A stretch of DNA of 5,025 nt from an uncultured Christensenella sp. GTDB lineage: Bacteria; Bacillota; Clostridia; Christensenellales; UBA1242. Shown here piece by piece: positions 1 to 4,649 of the stretch (position 1 is the stretch's first letter; every line of letters starts with the position of its first letter). Below the pieces are notes generated by a model, which was not told the origin of the DNA, searched no databases, and saw nothing but the letters and a program-made list of their open reading frames with translations. Where the stretch lies: NCBI GenBank assembly GCA_949291975.1, contig CASEYA010000109.1, forward strand, positions 1 to 5,025, in the 5' to 3' direction. A program made the translations under genes and the position numbers.

Positions 1-82
1 CCAGTTCTTCAAGTATTGTTGTAGATTTTTCCTTGCGCAAACTTTCCCTCATTTTTGCCATTATTTCTTCTTTTTCTATCAT
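1..82 (-). CDS. Partial CDS, N-terminal 27 residues of an unidentified protein (runs off left edge)
   Basis: An open frame starts at an ATG at 82-80 and continues to the window edge without a stop. The visible residues begin MIEKEEIMAKMRESLRKEKS and continue TTILEEL. They are highly charged and look alpha-helical, with no signal peptide or membrane segment. AAGGAA (93-98, minus strand) lies about 10 nt upstream of the ATG, slightly far but usable. An in-frame ATG at 61-59 is an alternative start without a comparable ribosome binding site. The gene follows the 290-residue orphan on the same strand after a 141-nt gap that holds no convincing terminator or consensus promoter, so read-through from that gene is possible. 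Too little is visible to assign a family; the protein could equally be a short regulator or a longer cytoplasmic protein. Confidence 0.6.
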   Translation of the reverse strand, partial: MIEKEEIMAKMRESLRKEKSTTILEEL

Positions 83-223
83 TTGTTCTTTATTCCTTTA
101 TATAAATATATATTTTTTAATATGAACATTTTTTATTTAAACTTTTCATTGCTTAAAATTATTAGTTTTTGTTAATTCTTTAATGTGTTTTAAAATCTTT
201 CTTCATATGTTATCAAAGTTGTT

Positions 224-1096
224 TTAGTTGCCTAGTGATTTAGAGTTTGTTGTTCTGCGGTTTTGTCCCATAATTTCCCGTCTTGTCTCTTGTAAAATTG
301 TGTTAAGATAGTCAATTTTATGTTCTTTGCGGATTTGTTTGCTTTCCAATACAGTTGTCATGTGTTGCATATCTGCTTTGTCTGGGCAGAATTTTTGCAA
401 GTCACTTGTAGAGTAGGGGTTTATTGATGCCATAGAATATCCAATTTGATGAATGCCTCCACAATATTGCAATGCATCGGTGTCTACAAGGTGTGAATGC
501 ATTTGTTCCATGTGGCCAACATACTCCAGGTTTTTAATGCTTAATTCATCCCAAGACGAACTGTCCATATGTTTTTTTGCAAGTTCTTGTTGAATACCTT
601 TTAAGTTTTCTGTTGTGGCTGAAAGACTTTCTTGCACACATCTCAAGTTGCCAGTTGTTTTGCTGTTGCCAACATTTGCTGATATAACATATTTTACCTT
701 GCTTTGTTGTGGGTCAAAATATCCACAAATATTACCAAATACAACTTGTGTGTTTGGCAGAACAATGCTGTCTTTTCTAAAGAAAGGCACAACATCGCCT
801 AAAATTACTTCATATGGACAAGGCTCTTGATTGTCATAATCATAGTTTCCAACATAAATTTTGTCAGTTCCAAAATATTTTGAAGCAATTTCAAATATTT
901 TTGGTTGCAGTTCTTCATTGTTAAATATTTCATTAATTTCTTTGCTGTTGTGGCTATAGAAAAGTTCAGGCAAGTTTCCCATGTCAAAAGTTCCATCATT
1001 AATTTGCTCTATAAATTCTTTAAGGGAAGAACTTTCTTCGGCATTTTCTTTGTTTTTAAATAGTTTTTGAATTTTTGATATTGTTGATGAACTCAT
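224..1096 (-). CDS. Hypothetical protein, 290 aa, shares an NYD/EPC motif with the 238-aa orphan
   Basis: I do not recognise this family. The start is well supported: AAGGAGA (1102-1108) lies 5 nt before the ATG, behind a perfect-consensus promoter. No signal peptide or membrane helix is visible, so the product is probably cytoplasmic. Residues 1-30 are polar and Ser/Lys/Glu-rich. Residues 76-93 carry G-x3-IYVGNYDYDNQEPC, followed by a beta-rich hydrophobic stretch (about 95-142). Residues 150-180 look helical. Residues 195-216 are rich in His, Met and Cys (H195, H200, H202, C212, H216), with H245 further on, which might suggest a metal site but is not a known signature. The tail (255-290) is basic and helical. 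The motif at 76-93 recurs in the 238-residue orphan at 168-183, so the two may be distant relatives or bind the same ligand. The gene appears monocistronic. Coding confidence is high; function is unknown. Confidence 0.85.
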   Translation of the reverse strand: MSSSTISKIQKLFKNKENAEESSSLKEFIEQINDGTFDMGNLPELFYSHNSKEINEIFNNEELQPKIFEIASKYFGTDKIYVGNYDYDNQEPCPYEVILGDVVPFFRKDSIVLPNTQVVFGNICGYFDPQQSKVKYVISANVGNSKTTGNLRCVQESLSATTENLKGIQQELAKKHMDSSSWDELSIKNLEYVGHMEQMHSHLVDTDALQYCGGIHQIGYSMASINPYSTSDLQKFCPDKADMQHMTTVLESKQIRKEHKIDYLNTILQETRREIMGQNRRTTNSKSLGN

Positions 1097-1125
1097 TTTA
1101 TTCTCCTTAAATAGTATATAGATTA

Positions 1126-1154
1126 ATTATAGACTTTATTGTGATAATTGTCAA
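1126..1154 (-). promoter_or_regulatory. Perfect-consensus vegetative promoter of the 290-aa orphan
   Basis: On the minus strand TTGACA (1154-1149) and TATAAT (1131-1126) are separated by exactly 17 nt. Both hexamers match the sigma-70/sigma-A consensus at all six positions. Transcription should start near 1119, giving a leader of about 22 nt that contains the AAGGAGA ribosome binding site. This predicts strong constitutive transcription unless a repressor acts. Confidence 0.85.
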
Positions 1155-1176
1155 TAATTTGGTTTTGTTTTATGGT

Positions 1177-1205
1177 AGTATAACCATGTGAATGGGTTTT
1201 ATGAA
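1177..1205 (-). promoter_or_regulatory. Possible second, weaker promoter upstream of the 290-aa orphan
   Basis: On the minus strand TTCATA (1205-1200) lies 17 nt from TATACT (1182-1177). The -10 hexamer is the loop of a small inverted repeat, ATGGT (1172-1176) with ACCAT (1183-1187). The arrangement resembles a regulated promoter, but the -35 matches at only 4 of 6 positions, and such matches are common by chance in AT-rich DNA. Confidence 0.25.
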
Positions 1206-1301
1206 GAATTTATGAATTTAAAATTATTTGTTTGTAACAAGTTATATTTTGTCGCTTAAAAACTATAATCATCATGGCAAGAAAATTCTTAAAAATGCTT
1301 T

Positions 1302-1856
1302 TTAGTTTTTGCTTTTAGGAAGTTCAAGTTTTGTTGTATCAATTTTTTCGTTTTGCAGCAATGCAATTTTGCGTTTAATTCCACCAGCATAGCCTGTTAG
1401 ATTTTTGTTTACACTCAAAACTCTGTGGCATGGTATGATGATTGAAATTTTATTTCTTCCAACAGCGCCACCAACCGCTTGTGCAGACGCTTTTTTGCCA
1501 GTTTCTTTTTCAATTCTTTTTGCAATGTCTTTATATGTTATGGTTTTTCCATATGGAATTTCAAGCAAAATTTGCCAAACTTTTTGCTGAAATACACTTG
1601 CGTTGCAAAAATCAATAGGTGGAGTAAATTCTGGTTGTTTGCCAGAAAAATATTCGTCCAGCCACATTTTTGTTTGTTTTAAAATGGGCAAATTTTTCTT
1701 TTGGGTAAATTTGTCCGTTTGATTTGAATTTTTGAACTCTTTAAATTTATCAGGAAAATGTTTCTGTCCAACAAACCAAAGCCCACAAAGCGCTTTTTCA
1801 TTGCTTTCTATCAAAATTTTGCCAATAGGGGATGTGTATATTAAAATATATTCCAT
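1302..1856 (-). CDS. ogt: Methylated-DNA--[protein]-cysteine S-methyltransferase (O6-alkylguanine-DNA alkyltransferase)
   Basis: This suicide repair protein takes the alkyl group from O6-methylguanine (and O4-methylthymine) in DNA onto its own cysteine, acting once in the cytoplasm. The 184 residues fit a single-domain Ogt/MGMT without the Ada regulatory domain. The N-terminal ribonuclease-like part spans about 1-75. The DNA-binding part holds IPYGKTITYKDIA (100-112, with the conserved Tyr108), then AVGGAVGRN (127-135) and the active site PCHRV (142-146, nucleophile Cys143). His144 and Glu170 complete the Cys-His-Glu network at the expected spacing, Asn135 is the hinge Asn, and GYAGG (155-159) is intact. 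Gln126 sits where the human enzyme has its arginine finger; I recall this Gln in a common bacterial subgroup (SAQAVGGAVG). Lys136 replaces the usual Pro. The tail after 170 is short and Lys-rich. The ribosome binding site is weak (GAGAAAAG). The symbol is by family; no neighbour is a repair gene. Confidence 0.96.
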   Translation of the reverse strand: MEYILIYTSPIGKILIESNEKALCGLWFVGQKHFPDKFKEFKNSNQTDKFTQKKNLPILKQTKMWLDEYFSGKQPEFTPPIDFCNASVFQQKVWQILLEIPYGKTITYKDIAKRIEKETGKKASAQAVGGAVGRNKISIIIPCHRVLSVNKNLTGYAGGIKRKIALLQNEKIDTTKLELPKSKN

Positions 1857-1878
1857 GTTCTTTTCTCACTTTTTCAAA

Positions 1879-1905
1879 ATTATATCATAAAAGGTAAAAA
1901 ATCAA
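1879..1905 (-). promoter_or_regulatory. Extended -10 promoter of the alkyltransferase gene
   Basis: On the minus strand TGATATAAT (1887-1879) is a perfect extended -10 (TGn plus TATAAT). A weak TTGATT (1905-1900) lies 15 nt upstream, a short spacer that an extended -10 can tolerate. The start would be near 1872, leaving a leader of about 16 nt. The upstream side abuts a perfect 18-bp AT palindrome (AATTTTTTATAAAAAATT, 1904-1921). Confidence 0.6.
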
Positions 1906-1942
1906 TTTTTTATAAAAAATTTTAGATGTAGCATCTTTTTAT

Positions 1943-1969
1943 AAAAAACGATGTCAATTTATAACATCG
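1943..1969 (-). terminator. Intrinsic terminator of the 238-aa orphan
   Basis: On the minus strand CGATGT (1969-1964) pairs with ACATCG (1954-1949) around a 9-nt AT-rich loop and is followed directly by six T (1948-1943). It begins 11 nt past the stop codon of the 238-residue gene. It separates that gene from the alkyltransferase, which has its own promoter just downstream. Confidence 0.8.
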
Positions 1970-1979
1970 CTTAGTAAAT

Positions 1980-2696
1980 TTATCTTGATAAAAAGTCAAC
2001 ACTGCCTGAAGAAATGTTTGATTGTTTTGCTTCAAGAGAGGAAATTTCTTGTTTTATTTCTTCAAGTTTTTGATTTTTTGTTTTCATAATTTGTCTATCA
2101 ACAACATCCCAAAGGAAATCTTCCATTCCAAACTTCTTTGCAACTGCACAAGGCTCTGGGTTATCATAATTTGGTATATAAATTGGGTTACATCCAAGCA
2201 GATTTACCGTTTTTCTAGAAAAACTGTCAAAAGCATCTTGTTCATCAAAAGCAAGAGTGTTTTCATTGTTAGACACCTTGCTACTTCTGCATTTTGCAAC
2301 TGGAATTGTGGTGGTGGTTGTAAATTTATCTAAATCATCATCAAAAAGTTTGCTTTTGTGTTCTAGCACAAGAAAATAGTCATATACTTCAATAAATTTA
2401 GGACCAAATTCATCTTTAAGTTCTTGTCTTTCTTTTTTGTCCAGCACAATGTTAAAACTGTATGTATCTCCAGTTTTTTCTTCTAGAAAACTTTTTACTT
2501 CATTTGCCAAATCAAAAGCATTGATGTCAAACACTTTGCTGTATTTCGCCATTTGACCAGAAATGTGTTTTGCAAGGTAATAATCTTTCATCATATCAGT
2601 GTTTGTGGTGCCTTTTTCCTTTGTTTGAGCCTGTTTGTATCTTTTAAGGCTGATAAGTGCGGTTTCATTTAATTCCTTTAGTTCTTTTAGGTTCAT
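1980..2696 (-). CDS. Hypothetical protein, 238 aa, with C-terminal NYD/EPC motif and coiled coil
   Basis: I do not recognise this family. The start is well set: AAGGAGAG (2702-2709) lies 5 nt from the ATG behind a near-consensus promoter, and the gene ends at a clear terminator. No signal peptide or membrane segment is seen, so the protein is probably cytoplasmic. Residues 1-75 look helical and charged. Residues 80-120 are mixed, with an acidic patch FDDDLDKF (118-125) and then a run of five Thr (126-130). Residues 168-183 carry G-x3-IYIPNYDNPEPC, very like the motif in the 290-residue orphan, followed by FLWDVVDRQ (194-202). Residues 204-226 (KTKNQKLEEIKQEISSLEAK region) should form a short coiled coil. 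The gene lies 81 nt after the 98-residue gene, which has no visible terminator, so some read-through is possible. Coding is near certain; function is unknown. Confidence 0.87.
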   Translation of the reverse strand: MNLKELKELNETALISLKRYKQAQTKEKGTTNTDMMKDYYLAKHISGQMAKYSKVFDINAFDLANEVKSFLEEKTGDTYSFNIVLDKKERQELKDEFGPKFIEVYDYFLVLEHKSKLFDDDLDKFTTTTTIPVAKCRSSKVSNNENTLAFDEQDAFDSFSRKTVNLLGCNPIYIPNYDNPEPCAVAKKFGMEDFLWDVVDRQIMKTKNQKLEEIKQEISSLEAKQSNISSGSVDFLSR

Positions 2697-2724
2697 TAGC
2701 GCTCTCCTTATATGAATTCACTTC

Positions 2725-2753
2725 ATTATACCACCAATTGTTTAAATTTTCAA
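2725..2753 (-). promoter_or_regulatory. Near-consensus promoter of the 238-aa orphan
   Basis: On the minus strand TTGAAA (2753-2748) and TATAAT (2730-2725) are 17 nt apart, and TGG (2733-2731) before the -10 gives an extended -10 as well. Transcription should start near 2718, with a leader of about 21 nt. The distance from the -10 to the ATG is 28 nt, against 29 nt for the 290-residue orphan. A palindrome TGAATTCA (2713-2720) lies in the start-site region and could be an operator. Confidence 0.82.
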
Positions 2754-2777
2754 GATGTAAATCAAAAGAAAATGTTT

Positions 2778-3074
2778 TTATGTTTTTTTGTTATCTGTTT
2801 TAGATTTCTTTTTATATAGGAAAGGAAAGGTCTCTTTCAACCTTTTTTCTTCTATTAATTGTGAAAGTAATTCAAGCAATAAATTATTCCAATAATACAT
2901 GGTTTCTTCATTAATTGTTGAATCGACCAAAGTGCTGGGCGGATTAAAATCTATGGTGCATAAGATGTGTTTATTTTCGTAATTCATAATTGCAAACATT
3001 ACTTCTTGTCTTAAATCAATCAACTTTTTTCGAGTTAATTTTGCATAGTCTTTTCTTTGGGGTGGTAATTTCAT
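2778..3074 (-). CDS. Hypothetical small protein, 98 aa, downstream of the GNAT gene
   Basis: I recognise no family. The ATG is preceded by GTGAGGT (3079-3085) at a good distance, which supports translation. The protein is basic at both ends, with K/R-rich residues 2-22 and KKKSKTDNKK at 88-97. Between them are a predicted helix (about 12-34), a short beta-like stretch with FNPP (43-46), and a leucine-rich amphipathic helix (about 57-81, including LLLELLSQLIEEKRL). There is no signal peptide, and 24-30 is too short for a membrane helix. It starts 44 nt after the GNAT stop on the same strand, with only a weak promoter match between, so it is probably the second gene of a two-gene unit. That gap holds a perfect 18-bp palindrome. 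I see no terminator after the stop. Confidence 0.72.
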   Translation of the reverse strand: MKLPPQRKDYAKLTRKKLIDLRQEVMFAIMNYENKHILCTIDFNPPSTLVDSTINEETMYYWNNLLLELLSQLIEEKRLKETFPFLYKKKSKTDNKKT

Positions 3075-3097
3075 AAATACCTCACTTTTAACTAATG

Positions 3098-3115
3098 CTT
3101 GCTAAATTTAGCAAG
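3098..3115. repeat. Perfect 18-bp palindrome between GNAT and the 98-aa gene
   Basis: CTTGCTAAATTTAGCAAG is identical on both strands. In the leftward transcript it could fold into a 7-bp stem with a 4-nt loop, but no T-run follows on that strand, so it is not a typical terminator. It may be an operator for a dimeric regulator, an RNA processing or stability hairpin, or a partial terminator tuning the second gene. It begins 13 nt upstream of the GTGAGGT ribosome binding site. Confidence 0.6.
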
Positions 3116-3118
3116 ATT

Positions 3119-3667
3119 TTACTCTTTTTCCTTAATAAGCTTCATAAAGTTTTGTTTTGTTACCTCAAAAAACACAGCAGAGCATTTTTCACCAATTTGA
3201 TTTGTAAAGCAATTGCATTCAGTTTTTACTTTTTTCATATTCAATTTTTTTTCATAAACAAATTGAGCACGAGTGTTGTTTAAATTTGTATCACAGACAA
3301 TTTTGTTAACTTTTTTATTTTCAAATAAAAACTTAAATAGTTCTTTTAAAATAACCGTTCCATAGCCACCATTTTGAAAAGATTTATTGCATATTTTTAT
3401 ACCAAAAGAAGCAATTTTATTTTTTATTTCAAAATTCATTTCGCCTATGGCAATATTATTGCATCTTATAATTAACAACTGTCTGTTATCATTATTTTTT
3501 GCAATGTTTTCTTTTATCTTATTTAAATCTATGTTTAAACCAAGCGGAAAACCTGCATGAGCCATGATTTCTCCATTATTCCACCAAGATAGCAAAAGAG
3601 GTGCGTCATTTTCAGTGGCACTTTTTATATTAATTGTTTTGTCTCTGTGGTTAAAGTTTAATTCCAT
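3119..3667 (-). CDS. GNAT family N-acetyltransferase
   Basis: The 182 residues form a complete GNAT domain, which moves an acetyl group from acetyl-CoA to an amine on a small molecule or protein in the cytoplasm. The acetyl-CoA pyrophosphate loop is QNGGYGT (98-104), fitting Q/R-x-x-G-x-G/A, followed by a helix (105-116). The second half has DTNLNNTRAQFVYEK (126-140), the usual N-x-RA-x3-YEK helix. The N-terminal WWNNGEIMAHAGFPLGL (28-44) and the late QIG...FFEVTKQNF (157-174) match a widespread bacterial subgroup I know only as unspecific GNATs with WWN-GE-MAHAGFP. They resemble RimJ/RimL and AAC(6') enzymes, but the substrate cannot be read from the sequence and antibiotic resistance should not be assumed. 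AAAGG (3677-3681) lies 9 nt before the ATG. No strong promoter is visible in the 130 nt upstream, although TATAAA-like sequences occur. Confidence 0.93.
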   Translation of the reverse strand: MELNFNHRDKTINIKSATENDAPLLLSWWNNGEIMAHAGFPLGLNIDLNKIKENIAKNNDNRQLLIIRCNNIAIGEMNFEIKNKIASFGIKICNKSFQNGGYGTVILKELFKFLFENKKVNKIVCDTNLNNTRAQFVYEKKLNMKKVKTECNCFTNQIGEKCSAVFFEVTKQNFMKLIKEKE

Positions 3668-3799
3668 AAAATAAAGCCTTTATATTGTTTTATTTTTTAT
3701 AATGATTTGCATTTAATCTTGTTTTTGTGTTTTTAAATTTTAATGACAAAGTTATTTGTTTTTGATATTAAAAAAAGTAAAAATTTTCAAACTATATTT

Positions 3800-3834
3800 T
3801 AAAAAACGCAACCAAAGTTACTCTAAGGGTGCGT
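3800..3834 (-). terminator. Intrinsic terminator of tRNA-Ser
   Basis: On the minus strand ACGCA (3834-3830) pairs with TGCGT (3810-3806), with CC/GG pairs inside the stem past a bulge, and a T-run follows (3805-3801). It begins 13 nt past the tRNA 3' end and separates the tRNA from the GNAT gene. Confidence 0.75.
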
Positions 3835-3846
3835 ATAATTTCATTC

Positions 3847-3932
3847 TGGCGGAGAGAGGCGGATTCGAACCGCCGGTGCTTTCGCACACACGCTTTCCAA
3901 GCGTGCACATTAAACCGCTCTGACATCTCTCC
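3847..3932 (-). tRNA. tRNA-Ser, anticodon GGA
   Basis: The minus strand folds as a class II tRNA of 86 nt with CCA encoded. The acceptor GGAGAGA pairs with TCTCTCC, followed by discriminator G and CCA (3849-3847). The anticodon stem CACGC/GCGTG encloses loop TTGGAAA, so the anticodon is GGA and reads UCC and UCU. The long variable arm is GTGC-GAAA-GCAC, typical of tRNA-Ser, and the T arm is GGCGG-TTCGAAT-CCGCC. The D stem is weak: position 10 faces 25 as U-U, leaving C-G and A-U pairs. Protein-like frames across this region on both strands are artefacts of the tRNA. Confidence 0.98.
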
Positions 3933-3942
3933 ATGTTTTTTA

Positions 3943-3971
3943 ATTCTATCACATAAAAAAGTTTTTTGCAA
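3943..3971 (-). promoter_or_regulatory. Promoter of tRNA-Ser
   Basis: On the minus strand TTGCAA (3971-3966) and TAGAAT (3948-3943) are 17 nt apart, matching the consensus at 4 and 5 of 6 positions. The start would be near 3936, about 4 nt before the mature tRNA 5' end, a sensible distance for a short precursor trimmed by RNase P. Confidence 0.72.
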
Positions 3972-4402
3972 CGGCTTTATAAAATTTTTTACACTTAAAA
4001 TGAAGTGCTTGTTTAAAAGCACACTGCTCAGGTTTTTGGGGAAGCACCTTAGTTTTTAAAAAAATTATCGTTATATATTTATATTGTCCCTTTTTTAGAA
4101 TATTATCAAGTTTAAATTTTAGAAAATTTGATTGTAAAAACAATATAACAGTGAAATGAATTGTAAAAATGCTAAAAAATTTTAAGTGTGTATCAGAGAA
4201 ATTATATTAAACGCTTTTTATCTTAAAAATGAATAAGTTTTTAAAGGTTTTAATGAATTTTTTTGACCAAATATGAAAAAGTTAAATTTTAAGTAAGAAG
4301 CTGAAGTTTTATTTTGCAATATACACCACAAAATGATGTAAAGATAAAATTTTGCCAAATAAAATTAAAAATAAATAAAATTAAAAAATATTCAAAAAAT
4401 GT
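3972..4402. other. AT-rich intergenic region, left part
   Basis: I see no credible gene in this stretch. Open frames here are short, AT-driven and lack ribosome binding sites. It holds a small hairpin GTGCTT/AAGCAC (4005-4010 with 4017-4022), with another AAGCAC at 4042-4047. In the leftward direction this hairpin is followed by a loose T-rich tail and could stop leftward transcripts before the tRNA promoter. It also holds the first copy of the 19-bp element (4322-4340). The remainder is A/T runs. Confidence 0.6.
4322..4340 (+). repeat. 19-bp near-palindromic element, copy 1
   Basis: TACACCACAAAATGATGTA is identical to copy 2 at 4517-4535, 195 bp away. Its arms TACACCA and TGATGTA are inverted repeats with one mismatch around CAAAA. 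The weak outer pair TTTTAT (4307-4312) with ATAAAA (4344-4349) could extend it as RNA. It lies about 62 bp upstream of the -35 of the candidate RNA promoter, so it could be a binding site for a dimeric regulator or a duplicated hairpin. Confidence 0.7.
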
Positions 4403-4431
4403 TTGCTAAAAGATGTAAAATTAGATATACT
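4403..4431 (+). promoter_or_regulatory. Promoter of the candidate structured RNA
   Basis: TTGCTA (4403-4408) and TATACT (4426-4431) are 17 nt apart, matching the consensus at 4 and 5 of 6 positions. Transcription would start near 4438. It is the clearest plus-strand promoter I found, and it points into the structured segment rather than into a credible protein gene. Confidence 0.6.
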
Positions 4432-4511
4432 ATATGTGTAATCACAGCAAAGGTTTGTGGTTGGCCCGATTTATGTCTTTGCAAAATAGTGTGGACATTT
4501 AATTTTTGCCA

Positions 4512-4547
4512 GCAGTTACACCACAAAATGATGTATTTCTGCTTTTT
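4512..4547 (+). terminator. Terminator-like hairpin ending the candidate RNA
   Basis: GCAG (4512-4515) pairs with CTGC (4539-4542), a small internal loop follows, then TACACCA (4517-4523) pairs with TGATGTA (4529-4535) with one C-A mismatch around loop CAAAA. Five T follow (4543-4547). The upper stem is copy 2 of the 19-bp element. The T-run is short, so termination may be partial or conditional. Confidence 0.5.
4517..4535 (+). repeat. 19-bp near-palindromic element, copy 2
   Basis: TACACCACAAAATGATGTA is identical to copy 1 at 4322-4340. Here it forms the upper stem of a terminator-like hairpin. Eight of its bases, ACCACAAA, are complementary to TTTGTGGT at 4454-4461 in the same transcript. 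Both copies have a T-run followed by TTTGCC nearby (4350-4356 and 4502-4510), so the duplication may once have been longer. Confidence 0.7.
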
Positions 4548-4649
4548 AAAATTCAAGGCAAACAGTTTGAAGATTGATGCTTGATTGCTTTCAAATTTTA
4601 AGCAAATTTAAAATTAATCAAAAAACAAAAAAGTTGCAACAAAGAACGA

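Larger units (their letters stand above)
4438..4547 (+). ncRNA. Candidate structured small RNA or attenuated leader
   Basis: This segment of about 110 nt lies between a promoter and a terminator-like hairpin and is richer in G and C than its surroundings. I matched it to no known RNA class. A stem GCAAAG (4447-4452) with CTTTGC (4477-4482) encloses a loop containing GGTTGGCCCGA. ATGTC (4473-4477) can pair with GACAT (4494-4498) as an alternative. Two upstream segments can pair with the terminator hairpin: GTGTAA (4436-4441) with TTACAC (4516-4521), and TTTGTGGT (4454-4461) with ACCACAAA (4520-4527). Either would break the hairpin, as in an attenuator or riboswitch. The next plus-strand gene starts about 395 nt further on, so a stand-alone sRNA is equally possible. 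The exact 5' end is a guess. Confidence 0.42.

Noticed and set aside
1904..1940. AT palindrome AATTTTTTATAAAAAATT and adjacent AGATG/CATCT hairpin with T-run on the plus strand
   Set aside because: There is no plus-strand gene to terminate. The palindrome is A/T only and may be a by-product of the neighbouring terminator and promoter.
3119..3667. Naming the GNAT protein as an aminoglycoside resistance enzyme
   Set aside because: Only the general acetyl-CoA fold is supported; the subgroup resembles many GNATs with no proven substrate.
3847..3932. tRNA gene as an integration site for a mobile element
   Set aside because: I found no second copy of the tRNA 3' end in the window and no integrase gene.
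4005..4047. GTGCTT/AAGCAC hairpin upstream of the tRNA promoter as a terminator
   Set aside because: The tail is interrupted (TTCATTTT in the leftward direction) and no gene is known to be transcribed into it from the right, so it is mentioned only within the intergenic entry.
3792..4059. Protein-like frames on both strands around 3.8-4.06 kb
   Set aside because: They cross the tRNA-Ser gene and its promoter and terminator; their sequences are translations of the tRNA, a well-known artefact.
3949..4143. A 64-codon minus-strand frame in the intergenic region
   Set aside because: It has no ribosome binding site, consists of AT-driven residues, and overlaps the tRNA promoter.
4438..4547. Known RNA classes considered for the structured segment: 6S RNA, SRP RNA, T-box, c-di-GMP, THF and preQ1 riboswitches
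   Set aside because: None of the conserved motifs I remember for these classes is present, for example no T-box TGGNACCGCG and no SRP GGAAGCAGCC.
4399..4584. A 61-codon plus-strand frame over the structured segment, rich in Cys
   Set aside because: Its ATG lies upstream of the -35 of the promoter it would need, it has no ribosome binding site, and it reads through the hairpin and T-run.
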